Of a stretch of 64,000 bases of DNA, positions 1 through 15,468 are shown piece after piece; the first letter of the stretch is position 1, and each line of letters starts with the position of its first letter. The stretch covers positions 603,001 to 667,000 of the forward strand of contig JAODUO010000031.1 of assembly GCA_025642075.2 (NCBI GenBank). The letters run 5' to 3'. The DNA is from Ridgeia piscesae. Its lineage: Eukaryota > Annelida > Polychaeta > Sabellida > Siboglinidae. Both the position numbers and the translations under genes were made by a program. The notes under the pieces were generated by a model. That model had not been told where the DNA came from and did no database searches. It was given only the letters and a program-made list of their open reading frames with translations.

Positions 1-638
1 GCCAGGATGCAGGCCTGATGACTGTACAGAGCTGCTCTCCTGCCACCCCCCTGAATTATTACCCACAACTGTCACTGCGATATAATTTATGTTAGTTGGC
101 ACGCAGAAGCTTCGACAGTCAGTCTGTGACATATCCTGTAAATTTACTGGATATTTTCTTCTTTTGAGAGTCTATGTTGTTTCCTGTTTCATTATAGAAG
201 GAGTGTTGTACTCAGATAATTCAAGGAGTTCACTTTTGTTAGTGCGTTACCTTTCGATAGTAAACAAATATCTTGTGACAGATAACACTGTTTTTATATC
301 AGTGTCCAAGTATTAGCTTACCTAATTCCTACTGATAATATCAATCAAAACAGTTTTCTTATTGGCAAGATTCCCAAAGGCAGCTCCTATGTATTTAGTG
401 CAGATAGTTCATAACAGGGCACATATAATTTTTTTTAAATTATGAATAATGTATTTTCGATACTACATAACATCTGAACAATTCAAAATAAGGTGTGAAC
501 ATATCAAGCATTTTCTTTAGTTCCCACTGTGCATGAACATGTTGTTTGCCTGGAGCTCAGCAATATTCCAGCACAGCAGTTGAGAACTGGAATAAACCCA
601 GCAACTTGGGCCTGTATGTGATTCACTGTTTGTTGCAG
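1..638 (+). other. LLGL intron sequence (5' end of window)
   Basis: AT-rich sequence ending at the acceptor before 639. No convincing exon was found. Around 549-578 there is a short stretch (ctcagcaatattccagc) that resembles a dispersed repeat I associate with gastropod genomes. That resemblance is from memory and unverified. Confidence 0.4.
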
Positions 639-2910
639 GCGCGTCTTATCAGTGTGTGCAGTGACAACTCTCTGCACCTGTGGGAAATTAACATCAAAGA
701 TGGCTCCTCTATCATTGAGCATGTGCTGCAGTTCTCCATGGAGGCCAGGTAAGAACCGATGGGGCCGAGGCAGTTGATAACACGTCACACATACTGTGAT
801 CTTCCGTGCTACTCTCACCTATTTAGTGCTTTTGGAGTTGACGATGCACTGCGGAATTTCATTTTCATGGCACACCACAATATTGGTCTGATGTGGTTAA
901 CAAAAGGGGACAAGTAAACGGTGAAGTGGACGGCACAAAAATACTCAAAAATATTCCTAGTAACAGGACATCTTTCATTCTGTAAAGATATTCCAGTTTT
1001 ATCCAAGGCCAGCCTTGAGTAATTCTTATGGGCAAAGCAGAGATTGTATTTAAATACAAACAATTGGGCAATATTGCCTGCTACTACAGAAATATGTATG
1101 ATGAATAAAACAGGCTATTTGCCACGTGTACAGTTTGGATGAATGAATAAAACGACAATAAGATTGTACTGTGTCTACTGTTCCTGTATTGCACGCTGTG
1201 CTGTATGCCTCGTAATGACCTGGCCTTTCATCTGTCAGTGATCGTGCCTAGTGCCGACTGATGGTGATCAATTGCAGCTATGCATGTTGTCTGTGCAGTT
1301 CTTTGCATTATACACTGTGTGCTTCACCTCGCGTCGCGTGTGTGTGGTTGTGTCGTAATAGTTCCGGTGCTCACAGCATGTTGTGTCTGGGAGGCTTGAC
1401 TACCCTGAGTGGCTGAGTAATGTTTGAAACTCAGTGCAGTCCAAGTTTCTATGTAAAAACGTGCTGCCTGATCATCATTTCGTTGATTGATAAGTTTCAG
1501 CATATTACTGACTAGTATCATTTACCATGCTAATTAATCAACAATTTTATGCGGCTTTGAAACTATGTTTATTAAAACTGATATTACAAAGGTCTGTTAC
1601 ATCTATCTTGTGGTGTTTTTAATAGTAATGACACATTCCAATGTCGGAGTTGGTTGATTTGCATCATGCCCTGATTTTTATATGACAACAATTGATTGAT
1701 GCAAATCTGTGTGCATTTTGCACTGCTGAAAGTGCCAAACACTGCTCTTCAAAATAATATCTGACCACCATGTGAATGAACCATTGTGGAATGACGTGAC
1801 CAGTGTATAATCTAAAACCATGGGAAACGGGAGACATGTGTTGACAAGGAAAAGGAAATGTAAAGTAAGATCTCGAAAGGGACACCATCGCTGAAGAAAG
1901 AGCCAAGGAAAATAGCAAGAGTGCTGTGGACTTTACTGTGCCAAGGAGCAAGTGAAAGCAGATCCCATATAAATGACACGCTATATACCATAATACAGCC
2001 ATATGGTGTTGATAATAGTATTCAGCTAAATAGGACATTGTCATGAGATGACAGTCCTGACAGGCCGTCTGTGTGGCCCACTTGTATGTCCAGTGGCAGT
2101 CACTCCAGATTCAATTAGCAATTGTTTGGTTAGCGGCTCAGCTGTGGAGAGGCATCATTTGTGGCAGTAATACCACAGCTTATTGGCACTGCAGTTATCA
2201 TTGGCCTACTGTAACCTATCATTGCCTCGGGCATAGATTGCTGATAGTAGCGCAGCTCCTGACCCACATCTGCACCTATGAGGAAGCTTCATTACTTACA
2301 CTGGACCCGTGATTATAGGATTATATCTGTCCCCATACTGGGCCATCAAGCGATGAGTCACTCACTACCCAGCATATACCACACACCTCCACCTGAGTGT
2401 TGGGTGTCATACCTGGGGGACATTCCGTTCATGTGTGCGCGATACACACACCTGTAGGCCGTCGGTGTCCCCAATCTGTCTGGAGCAATGTCTGGTGTCA
2501 GTGAACATGAATGGACATGTTTTAGTGACGGCTGTCGAAAGCCTGCCTCTCTGTCCTGTGCTCTCAATGTGTTGTCACCAATGGCCCATTCATCAAGGCC
2601 TGGCATGTGTAAAACTAGTTAGCTGGTGCCCAGGCCCAAGCCAGCATCTTCCTGATGTTTAGCTGATGTATTTTCAAAGCCATTGGCCTGATCCATTAGC
2701 CTTTTCCCGATAAACTTTCAGTGGTAATGGAATTTGCAGGAAGTTTGTTGAATCTGTTATACTTTATCCCACATGCTGTCATGATTTTGGGGTTAGGGTT
2801 ACGTCAAAGAATAATTCTGGGAGATTTCTGTTAGTCCAGTCTGCCACTGGTGGAGGCAGCATAGTATGTACTATTATAAACAACTTACTCAATTTAAAAA
2901 TGTTTTGGGC

Positions 2911-2969
<59 letters not shown>

Positions 2970-5900
2970 GTCAATATGTTTATTCTTGTGATAAAGAATA
3001 TGTTTAATAACAGACGAACAAACAGGGTTTGTTTTATATCCAGAATAATCAACCAAATTATCAGCAATTTGCAGGGATTGCCTGTAGCACAAACATGTGA
3101 GCCTATGTAAATGTAATTTTACAAATGTGTCTGATATTACGTTCTTGTTATTCTACCTGGCATTTCTCGTGCATCCATTTTGGCAAATGTGTCTGGGTAG
3201 ATGTGGCTATAGCTGCAGCCGTCCCACAAGTCTGGCTAAATTCACTTCCCAGGTTAGCTGCTAATATTGAGTTAGCTACTTAGCCAATAAATCTGATCAG
3301 ATGCGATCAAGGAGCTGCATTTCAGCTGTTCGTTCCAGACCTCTAACTCAGACTAAACAGTTTCTTTCCTTTCAACTGCTGTTCACAGTGTGGTTGATCT
3401 CAACATGTTTTTGTCAGAAGGAGCTCTATATTTGGGTGTGAATACAATTTACAGAACATAATTAATTTAATTTAACATTTTAAATTTAAATTGTCATTTT
3501 CTCATTTCACGGCTGTAAAGTCTCGTGAACTTGGCTCTACCGTTTGAACATTTCATGGGTGTAATATTGTGGACAATGTTTTGGCATTTTTGTGGCAAAC
3601 TGTGTGCAACTTTAGGTTGTCTTCCAAGAGATGATTAGAACTGTGCTTCTTTCAGCAAACTGAAGACCATCTCATCATGCTGTCTGACGGCGAACTGCGA
3701 ACAGTTGCTGATGGGGACAGAGGGTGGCAACATCCACCTGCTGGACACAAGCAAGTTCCAGCTGAGCGAACACGTCATCTACCAGGACGTTGTCATGCAG
3801 AAGTAAGTCCACACTCAGTCTGTGTCTCAGAGGTTGCAGACAGGTGCCTTGGTATACTCAAAACACATGTAACACTAGTAGTCTATTCCGTACTCATTAA
3901 ATGCATATAAGCCACTTAACCATAAAAATTAAATGGGGTGTCTGGAAGAGACGGGGGTAGGGTGTTAAACCCCATTGTTGCGTCGGTGCCGTCGCAACAA
4001 CATGGCGCTGTCATCCTGCAGTGCCACACCAATTGCTTCGCCGGTCTTTTCAATGCTTTCGGCTGATTTCAAAAGCCCCATTGTTTGTCTGTGTAAGCGT
4101 GGGAAAGTTTGGTAACCGCCTCGTTTGCTTGCGGCAGCATGACGGTTGCGGGGATTGTGACAGGGTCTGATGAGCACGGTTTGTCTTGTGTAGTCGGTCA
4201 GACAGATTCCCTCTTCCCTCATTCACCCATTTCTTCCCGGCATCAATCACCGTGGCACCCCCTCCCCTCCCACCAGTTGCTCCTGATTCAATCTGATTCA
4301 ATGTGGGCACTGGGCCGGCTAATGTGCTGCTCCCAGCACCTATTCAGTTTCTCTTGGCCTCTTTAGATATGCACCTGCTATTTATGTCAGCGGCACAATC
4401 TTGTCTGTGTCGTTACTGCACGTTTGGCCAACACTGCTCTGTTGTCAGTCTGAAACGGAGGTTTAAATTTTATTTTTAGAAGGTGTATAGTTGATCTTTG
4501 TCACCATAAAATGGTATTTTGTGGTGTAACATCATTTTCTAATATCACAAATGCCCGTCATCATTGGTTCACCTTCTTAATTGCCAAACTGCAATTTGAC
4601 TTATCTTTTTAATTCGAATATTTTGTCTGAAATATTACATTTTAATAATAATAATAATAACACTCATGTTTATTTTATCAAAGCTACCTATTTTATATAA
4701 TTGTATTTTAAAGAATTGACTCTTAAAACACCTGATCAATAAAGATGCTTAACATAGTTTATTTACTGCATTTAATGGAGATGTTACAGTGAAAATGTAA
4801 AGAAAACTGGGTTGCCCCTGCAGGGAATGCAGTATAGTATATTGGACTTAGGCGGAAACACTGGAACTTAAAAGGAAGACATGTGGGGTGGGGTAAGGAG
4901 AAACTGGGGTGACATCACTAACATAAATCTAGAAGACAAATGGTCTGCCTCACATCTGGGTTGCCCTGCTTTGTTTAGTTGCTGCATTCTGGCCATGTGT
5001 TTTATTCCTGTTGGCGATTTATCACAGGAGGAAATTCTCAGGAATGCACATTTGCATTTCAAAATTACTGTTGCCTGGGCCTGTGTACAACTCCGGATGT
5101 GCAACTCCGTGGATTGTCGTTTACGAGCAGTGAAGGTTACCTCTAGATAAGGCTGCTTTTTGTGTGCAAAAAAGGGAATGGATAGAGCTTAAAGAAGTAT
5201 AAATTAGGCAGCTGGTTTTCTTCAAGTTGTGGAGCGAGCAGTGTCGACACGTGATATAACACCAATTATCTGCTCAATGAAGTACGTGTATGCATTCATG
5301 TTTAATGTGTATGAAGTTACAGTGATGTGAGAATTCAGTCATTGAACAAATATCAGATGTCACTTCACTTGAAAAAGGACATCCATTATATATTATATTA
5401 ACTGAAACAAAGTAACATTTGGCGGGTATTGCGCTACTAATAAGTGAGATGTTAGTAGGACCATTGAATGTGGGATGTTCGAATAGCAGGACTGAACTGA
5501 ACTAATCATTTGACGATCATCGCACCAACCCCATAGGTGGTAAAATGCATGAATGGCATAGTTGATTTATGTTGCGGTTGTTTACAAAAGATTTTAGTAG
5601 TGTTTCTAACTTACCCCGGGGCAGTATTAACTAGTGAATGAACTATGTGAACCGGGTGCACTTTGTATCACTGCACCCCTCTATCTCATAGTGTTGTAGA
5701 GTAGGGGTTTTTGGTATCACCCCTTATAGTTATCTTTAGCTGTGCCTGGGGGGTTAGGTTGTGTCTTTTGGGACCAGACAGGTATCATTGTCATATAACG
5801 TTGTAACTCATAATAGGATCGATTTCCTCGCCGCTGACAGTTTATAAATGGAAACGTGTGTGCTGTGATAGGTACAGTTCTGTTTGTCTGCAATGACAGG

Positions 5901-8900
5901 GGCAGCAGAGATAAGGCATCTTGCTTGGAGGGTGCCAAAGTCAAATTAAAGGCATGCCATTATGCACACCTTGTGCAGAGGGCCTGAGAAACTTGATCCT
6001 GTTATTTGATAAGATGTTCCCATTGCGATAAGATAGATGACTACAAATTGCCAGCCTGGCTTGGGTTACTGTGTCCATTCAGCTGAGAGATCATTTTCTT
6101 ATATATTATGGTAGACTAGTCTGCCTAGGGAACAAATGGTTGGTGTTTTTGTGGCTATTCTTAATATTATCTATCGTCTTTTCATTTTGCCCTTTGTGGG
6201 TCTGTAAAGTTTCCAGGTGCAACCCTCAATATTTGTGGGTTCATGTATCATTAGCCATGGTATGTCATGTCAGCTGTTTGAAGATATATACGTATATATA
6301 CATGTCATAATTAGACATTTCACTTGTAATGCTAGGTTAGGGGAGTTGAGATTCACATTGCCCCTACCCCCTATAGACAGGGGGCATAATTATGGTGGGG
6401 TTAAACAGCTTTTTTTGCTCCCTTGGTTACATTGTTGCTTCGTCTTTTGATCTTCATAAATGATGACTTAGTTACTTCTTTGTCTTGACCACTTTAGTTT
6501 CTTCATGATTTGACTTAAACAGCCTTGTCTTTAATGTGGCATATTCCAGTTGATATGTGGTATTGCCTGCTAACTTTCAAACATAATAAACATCATAATT
6601 TTAGTTTGTCTTTCCATCGTCTTGCCAGTCTTCCTCTAGATTGTTCCCCTTCATTAGGTCTCCCGATAGCCACTGTTGATCATACGCAATGTCCACTGGT
6701 TATCTTACATTCTAGTAATGTGCCCTGCCCAGGTCCACTTTCGTTTTCTGTCTTTCTCAGCCACGTCTGTAATTGTTATTATGATAAGGAAATTAAAGAA
6801 TGTAAAAATGTAGGTGTCAAAGTAGAGTATTATGAGTGATCAGCAGCAGAACAAACCTGTGTTCATTGTGGAGAAGCTTCAGTTGACTCATTCCCAGTGC
6901 AGGTCATGACAAGGACAGCCTACTAGGAAGTGTCACACTGGCAATTATATATGTCAATGCTGGTAGTAACATTCAGTGTGAGTATGTTCACTGTAGGATC
7001 GTCTACAGTTGTCAGCATTTATTTATACAGAGCATGCTTATTCTTACACTATTCTTACACCCTCAGTACTTCAAAATGTCACTGTGTTTTCTGATTGAAA
7101 ATTATATTTGTAGGTAGCAGGTAATGGATGTATACTAACGGTCATAAAATAATATTTGGACTTGGAAGTGTTGTAAATAATCACTATGGTTATGCAATTC
7201 ACATGTGGCAAACATTTTATAATTATGTTACTGCTTTAGACACCCTTTTGTACATGTTATATGAATAGGTCAATATGAAATTACCCCTAAACATGGCAAT
7301 GACAGAGGCAAGATTTCTCAAAAAGTTCTCCAATTCACATTTTTGTAACTAAAGGAGATACAGTCGGTGCACTGTAGTTGAAGTGTTTGATGTGCCAGGC
7401 CACTGGGGTGAGCCAACTCTACGTCTGTCTCGGCTGCAACTTGCACTAGATGCCAACCTCTGTGTGCTCTCGTTCCTTTGGCAACAGTTCTGTCCCACCT
7501 TAAACTTAGGCTGTTAACATTGTTTGAGAATCTGTTGTGTTCTGCTGTTTCTACACAAACTTGTATTTTGTTACATAAGGTGTCTTCCTGTTTGAGTATG
7601 TAGAAACCATGTACATATGGGATGCACAGATATTGGATTCTAGCGAAGCAGTATTGAGAGGCAGGTTGTGAACCATTGCCATTTAGAAGCCTTGACATAC
7701 AACAATGCACTGTCACTGGACACTCACGGACTGTTTTAGGAAATCAGTTAATTTGTTTTGCCTTTGATTAATATTTTTTGATGCCTGAAGGAAATTTATA
7801 AAGGTTTTTATAATATGTCACCGGATCCACTAATGACTTATGGTAGTGTAAGTCATGAAGTCAAATAGCTAGTAAGTTTATAACTTGCTGTGTGTTTGTT
7901 TACAGTGTTCCTGACGACTTCAAAGTGAACCCAGGCGCAGTGGAGGCAATAGCCCAGCACCCCACAGACGCCACCAAGGTAGGCCCCAAAACCTTCCCGG
8001 ATATGTCCACTCTACCTTTTGTTTACTCATACGTGGGTGACATCTACCAAGTAGATATCAGTGTTGTAAATTACTGGCATATTTGTTGTAGCAGTAAAAC
8101 GGTCCAGTGAATAAGGGTGAGGTGGTTTACAACTTGTTTTGGTCTTGTTTCAGTTTCTCATAGGCTACAACCGTGGTCTGATTGTACTCTGGGACAGCAA
8201 GGAGAACAATGCTGAGCAGACATACAATGCCACACAGGTAACACACCATTGATTTGTTGCACAGCTTCCTCAGTACTCCACGATACATTTTTATTAACAT
8301 TCCTGTGAGCTCATAAACCCAATTTTGCTCCTTAAAATTCTTCCTTAGATATAACTCCTTAGCTTAAGATGGATATAATGAGCATGTAAAGCTCATTTCC
8401 ATATGCTCCTTAATAATTTTTTTATCTTAAATGAGGGATTTTTCCTGGCACACTTATTGTGTTATTAGCACGATTCCCAGAGTTTTAGACTAGACAAACT
8501 CAAAGGTTTACCTACATAACTGTACACACAGTTGATTTCTCTTTGTCCTTTTCTCCCTGTCCACTTCGGTAGGGCACCACATGCTGAATGTTTGAGCATC
8601 TGTTCTCTATCCCATTTCACCTTTGGCCGTTTCTCCACTCCTACTTTTTCTAGGAACTGTCTTAAAATAGTCTTTCCAGTTTAAATGGAAGCTGTCAAAT
8701 GTGTGTATAGTTCCTAAGAGCAGAAAAAACACGTTGAACATATACTACCTGCATGATTGTAATTTATGAGCCTGAAACATTGTGTATTGTAGCACAACAC
8801 CCAGTGTTTCTAAGTTAACATTTAACAGCTCAGCTGATCTTTGCCTATTTCTAGCCAAGCACATGTACAACATACCTGACTCGTCAGTTCAGCTTGCAAT

Positions 8901-11900
8901 AATTCTGTGGATTGAGACTAAAATGATAAAGGAAGTGGTAGTTCTGCAACTACAAGTTGATTCTTGTGGACTGAGACTAGACTCTAGGAAGTGGTTGTTC
9001 TGCAACTACAAGTTGATTCTTGTGGACTGAGACAAGACTCAAGGAAGTGGTTGTTCTGCAGCTACAAGTTGATTCTTGTGGACTGAGACAAGACTCAAGG
9101 AAGTGGTTGTTCTGCAGCTACAAGTGGATTCTTGTTGACTGAGTCTAGACTCAAGGAAGTGGTTGTTCTGCAACTACAAGTGGATTCTTGTGGACTGAGA
9201 CTAGACTCAAGGAAGTGGTTGTTCTGCAACTACAAGTTGATTCTTGTGGACTGAGACAAGACTCTAGGAAGTGGTTGTTCTGCAACTACAAGTTGATTCT
9301 TGTGGACTGAGACAAGACTCTAGGAAGTGGTTGTTCTGCAACTACAAGTCGATTCTTGTTGACTGAGACTAGACTCAAGGAAGTGGTTGTTCTGCAACTA
9401 CAAGTTGATTCTTGTGGACTGAGACAAGACTCTAGGAAGTGGTTGTTCTGCAACTACAAGTCGATTCTTGTTGACTGAGACTAGACTCAAGGAAGTGGTT
9501 GTTCTGCAGCTACAAGTTGACTCTTGTGGACTGAGACAAGACTCTAGGAAGTGGTTGTTCTGCAGCTACAAGTTGACTCTTGTGGACTGAGACAAGACTC
9601 TAGGAAGTGGTTGTTCTGCAGCTACAAGTTGACTCTTGTTGACTGAGACAAGACTCTAGGAAGTGGTTGTTCTGCAACTACAAGTTGATTCTTGTGGACT
9701 GAGACTAGACTCTAGGAAGTGGTTGTTCTGCAGCTACAAGTTGACTCTTGTGGACTGAAACTAGACTCAAGGAAGTGGTTGTTCTGCAGCTACAAGTTGA
9801 TTCTTGTGGACTGAGACAAGACTCTAGGAAGTGGTTGTTCTGCAGCTAGAAGTTGATTCTTGTGGACTGAGACAAGACTCTAGGAAGTGGTTGTTCTGCA
9901 GCTACAAGTTGACTCTTGTGGACTGAGACTAGACTCAAGGAAGTGGTTGTTCTGCTGCTACAAGTTGACTCTTGTGGACTGAGACTAGACTCTAGGAAGT
10001 GGTTGTTCTGCAACTACAAGTTGATTCTTGTGGACTGAGACAAGACTCTAGGAAGTGGTTGTTCTGCAGCTACAAGTTGACTCTTGTGGACTGAGACAAG
10101 ACTCTAGGAAGTGGTTGTTCTGCAGCTACAAGTTGACTCTTGTGGACTGAGACTAGACTCTAGGAAGTGGTTGTTCTGCAACTACAAGTTGACTCTTGTG
10201 GACTGAGACTAGACTCAAGGAAGTAGTGGACTGAGACTAGACTCAAGGAAGTGGTTGTTCTGCAGCTACAAGTTGACTCTTGTGGAATGAGACAGACTCT
10301 AGGAAGTGGTTGTTCTGCAACTACAAGTTGACTTTTGTGGACTGAGACTAGACTCTAGGAAGTGGTAGTTGCTGGATGAGACCCAGTGCCAGGTGCATCT
10401 GTTGGCAGAACAATGTTTGAGCACCCACAGCAAACACTGTGTGTAAACAACCCAGACAGTCACAGATTACTGTGTGACAGGTGCAGCAGCAGATATGGGG
10501 TGCATTCTGCTGGGCTGGTGGGGTTTGAGTGGCTTATAGGCTTTCTGTGAATATTCAGAAGCTTTCTAAAGGCGTGTGTGCTTTCTGTGCAATTCTGAAC
10601 TTTTCTTTAGTATTGTGGGATTTATATGACACTTCTGAAGGTTTTCTAATGGTGTATGGGTTTTTTGTAACATCAGAATTATGTGACTATATTGAAGCTT
10701 TCTGAAAGATTGTGGACTTTCTGTAAGATATCTAAATAATATGACAGTCTTGAGGCTTTCTGAAATAGTGTGCACTTTATGTTATATTTCTAAATTATGT
10801 GACAATTCTGAAGCTTCCTCATTACATGTGGAAATTCTAACATTTACTCATTTTGAGACAAATCTGAAGACGGTGCAGCAGGCTTTCTGTGAACAGTTCA
10901 CACTGCTGACAGATATGATGGATTGAAGCACTTGTGAAACATCTGTTGCTCTGATGAACAATATTGGTCTATTTTTATTTGACACATCTAGACAGATCCA
11001 GACATTGGTGAGGGGGTTTTACTGTGTGAACATTTGATGGTGACTGTTATGACTACAACTTGCTAGGCGTTGTGAATGGGTGACCCTGTTCATGCTGCCG
11101 GCATCTGTCTTCGTGAGTGAATCACTGGCTCTGCACTTACACACTGGCGCAGGCAATGTTAACCCTTGTCTAACCAGCACTGGTCTGTTTTTTACCGTGG
11201 TCCTTTGGACCAAGGTGCGTGGCAAGTGTGCGTGATTAACGATGTAGTACTGCTGTTTTTTTTGGGACAGTTGAGTATTCTATGGCAGCAGAATGGCTAA
11301 TACAAACACAGAGCACACAACCCTCGATTTATAGCAGACAATAACATCGTGCCGTGCCCTTTCACAGTGGTGTAGACAGCGTGTCTGTATTGTAGTGCCT
11401 CGATGGATGTGCGCATATACTTTGTGTTGTGTGTAATCGGATTAATCCCAAGCAGTGTTCGTCTGTAAGGAATACTTGTTTGATCGTTGGCTTAGCTGCG
11501 TGTGCTTATGCACCCAGCAGTGTTTGTTCCCGTGGGGTGTAATACGACACCCATGAGGTATAGAAGGCGGTTTTTGTGTAAAGGTCCTGCTGTATTTAAT
11601 AGATGAGAGAGCGGGAAATACAGGATAAATTAGACTTGTTTTTTCGAATGTGGTCTCATTAGTGGGGACTGTGTCATGGTTAAACAATTAAAAGGTTCAA
11701 CCCAATGGCGAGTTTATATTTATAAAATGGATGGAACGACTGGTGACTCCATTACTATTTAGATATACTGACACACACCTGTTGGCTGTTGGTCTATATG
11801 AGTACGGGCTTGTTTGTACAGCAATATAATCATGCATGAAACCTGCATCAGCAGACAGCAGCCAAACACCTGTCATTGATGAAAGCCTGTCTGCAAGTTC

Positions 11901-14900
11901 AACAAACAATTGAAAGTGTCGATTGAGTAGTTTGACTAGTTCTCGCCATAATCTACACAATATTGTTCAGTCTCAATAATGTCTGGACACTATGGATAGG
12001 TTTTCCTTATGTGTACACGTTGTGTTTGAACCTGTGTACCTGGCAATGCCCAACCACTCTATGGCTCCTGTCCCTTGATCTAAGTGTTTCTTGTGAGGTT
12101 GCCTGTTGTCTCTATTTGAGGATGATTCTTCTGTCTATCTACAGTTGGTTGTTTTCCCTATGTGAGGATTGTTCTTGTCTCTTGTGTGGCTAGTTGTTGA
12201 CCCATGTGAGGTTGTTTGTTGACCCATGTGTGGTTGGTTGTTGCCCCATGTGTGGTTGGTTGTTGCCCCATGTGAGGTTGGTTGTTGTCCCCATGTAAGG
12301 TTGGTTGTTGTCCCCATTTAGGGGTTGGTTGTCCCCATGTGAGGTTGTTTGGTGTCCCCATGTGAGGTTGGTTGTTGACCCATGTAAGGTTGGTTGTTGT
12401 CCCCATTTAGGGGTTGGTTGTCCCCATGTGAGGTTGTTTAGTGTCCCCATGTGAGTTTGGTTGTTGTCCACATATGTGGCTGGTTTTTGTCCCATGTGAC
12501 ATTGGTTGTTGTCTCTAGATCAGACTGATTGTTGTCTCTATATGAGGTTGGCTGTTGTCTCTATGTGAAGTTGGTTGTTGTCTCTGTGAGGTTGGTTGTT
12601 GTCTCTATGTGAAGTTGGTTGTTGTCTCTATGTGAAGTTGGTTGTTGTCTCTATATGAGTTTGGTTGTTGTCTCTATGTGAAGTTGGTTGTTGTCTCTAT
12701 GTGAAGTTGGTTGTTGTCTCTATGTGAAGTTGGTTGTTGTCTCTATGTGAAGTTGGTTGTTGTCTCTATATGAGTTTGGTTGTTGTCTCTATGTGAAGTT
12801 GGTTGTTGTCTCTATGTGAAGTTGGTTGTTGTCTCTATGTGAAGTTGGTTTTTGTCTCTATGTGAAGTTGGTTGTTGTCTCTATGTGAAGTTGGTTGTTG
12901 CAGCAACTGGAGTCGCTGGCGTGGCAGCGTGGTGGCACACAGTTCATGAGCGCCCACTCTGATGGCAGCTACACCATCTGGAGCGTTTCTGACTCGACAA
13001 AGCCCATGGAACAGGCAACTACGCCGTATGGTAAGTACACAGTTACATCGTTGTTGAGTCATGTATGGCCAGTGGGATGGCGTGTGTAAGCCAGTTTCAT
13101 GGCCCATCACTTATAGCCCCTGATGCTGTTTAGCACAAGACCACTTGATCCGCTATTACCTCGCCAGCGTTGATCTGTTTATGTTATCGTGGAAAACTTT
13201 GTGCAGCATATGATACTGATCAAATATCTTTCAGCTCCAAGACATGTACCAGTACTAAACATTTCCACATTTACGTAGTTTTTATTAGAGTGTAGGAATT
13301 TGGAACCTAGTGATAACTCATTTGTTTCTGAGTAGTTCACTCAGGCGTTGGTTCTGTCATTTCTGCAGACTTTCTGCATTACCTCATGTTATGTGGACGA
13401 TAAACTGTTTAGTCCATAATAGACATGCTCTAACTCCACTAATGGAGACTTAGGTAGCAGGCCAGAATGGTGACATTCAGTTACAGCTTGCACAAGTATT
13501 GATGAAAGAAAACTACAGTGTAAAATAAAACGAAATGGCATCAAATCCTGTGATGACAAATCTAGATTGTTATTGACTATTCAGTTAGTATATAGCCTTG
13601 GGGTATTTGGTAATTTGGTAAATTTATGTAAATTAAACATTTGAGATGCCAGCTGAAGGTTTATTTAGTGTTTGATAAGAGATGCCAGTGGTAGATGGCT
13701 GATTTGTGGTGGCTCAGACTTAACTAGACCGAATCTTGAGCTTACGTTTGCAATAGACAGCTGGTTTGTCTTAGCCGGATACTTAAATGTGGCATTCACA
13801 ACATCTGGGAGATTTGTTGTGACTTGACTTGGCTTAAGCCGCTGCTTTCAGCTGGGTGCATTTCTGCAGCGTCTTTGATATCTTTGCTGGCCAGTGAAAT
13901 GCATTCCGTTTAGGGCTTAAGCTGCTGTTGTGTACCGGGGAGATCAAGAGGCTATGTAGCTAAATGAAGCAGCTTAGTTTTCATGTCCAACTTGATGCTG
14001 ACACCAGCAGCCAGCCTGGACTACATAATGGTGGGTTAATATATTGACAGGGTAGACCAGGGGTGGCAGATGTGGGTGGTATGAACATGGTGTTGATGTC
14101 AGAGGCTTGTGCAGTGGGTGTGACATATGGAAATAGGGTTCAGTGGTAGGGTGTGGCATGGTGTCACTAGGGCAGCCACAGAGGGTATATAGTTTAGTCA
14201 TCCATCTTATAAGTGAGCGTGGGCGTTAAACACATCGCTGACTGACACAAAGTTCTTAATAGAGAGCTGAATAAAGGAAAGTGAAGAATTTGTGTTGAAA
14301 GGCTTGTCAGAAAGGCTAGTCCACTGCCCCAGACATCAATTCATCACAGTCTTATTGTTAAAGTCAAATACTGTACATATGACTGTCTTTCACAAAACGT
14401 GATTTGAATTGAGACACCAACAGTGCATACTATATTCAGTCTCTGAGCTTGGTCTATGAGGATTTAGATACAAAAGAAGTTACATTAGTTTCTAGTTGTT
14501 TCCAGCAACCTTCCATTAACTTGCTAGCATGTGTGTATTGTTGTTACACTGTTGTGATTAAAATAATTTTATTATAAAATAATCTGATTAAAATAAGATA
14601 TTTTATTCATAGTTAGTTATGATTATATTTTGCAGAGAAAGCTGCAGTTATTATGATTTTGCAGTTTATTAAATAAAAAGGAAAGTTAATATGTGTTGAA
14701 ATAAGGGAAGTTGACATTATTTTTATGCAACATTTTTTGTACTTTCCCTGATGAAGTGTAATGGTAGACTGTCTTCACATGTGTAGTCATTAAACGTGGT
14801 AGAAAAGGGAAACATTAGTAGCAGGAATTAGCCAGGGACTGATCGTTACCACCCATTGTCTGTGGGGTGTTACCCTGGCTACTGACCACAGCTGTTCAAT

Positions 14901-15432
14901 AACTCCCCTTTGGGACAGCAGATGTCCTTTTGTTTACCCCTATGAGGGATAAATGAGGGGATTTGTGAAATGCCTTTGTGACTAGGCAGTGGAGAGTTGC
15001 CTGAGGCTGTCATGCATAATCAGTGCCAGTGCTGTCATTGCCATGGTGAAGTCACTGTCTGCAAGGTCTCACTCCAGTATTGTTCCCACGGCAGTCTGGG
15101 TTCTTAAGGATTCATCTTCCCCCTAAAACCCTCCTCCCTAAGGACTTGCTTGATTTACCACTGTTTGAAATAGTGTATCTGCGATGTACAACTGCAATAT
15201 ACTCCGGGGGGGGGGTAATGAAACAAAATATATGTAGTTAATTATAAACATAACTATTCCAAACAAAACTAAGCCAAGAGAATCTAGCAAAATATATGCA
15301 ACAATAATATAAATAATAGCATATTGTTTGTGTTTACATTTCAGTAGAAAACAAACATAAATATACATAAAACTGTTGCTGAATAAATAATTAAAATAAT
15401 ATACTAATACAGCTATATATATATAATATATG

Positions 15433-15468
<36 letters not shown>

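Noticed and set aside
7318..7716. 132-codon minus-strand open frame
   Set aside because: Intronic, no family features, composition not distinguishable from chance.
8930..10372. CRISPR-like array
   Set aside because: Units are contiguous direct repeats without unique spacers, in a eukaryotic intron; this is a minisatellite.
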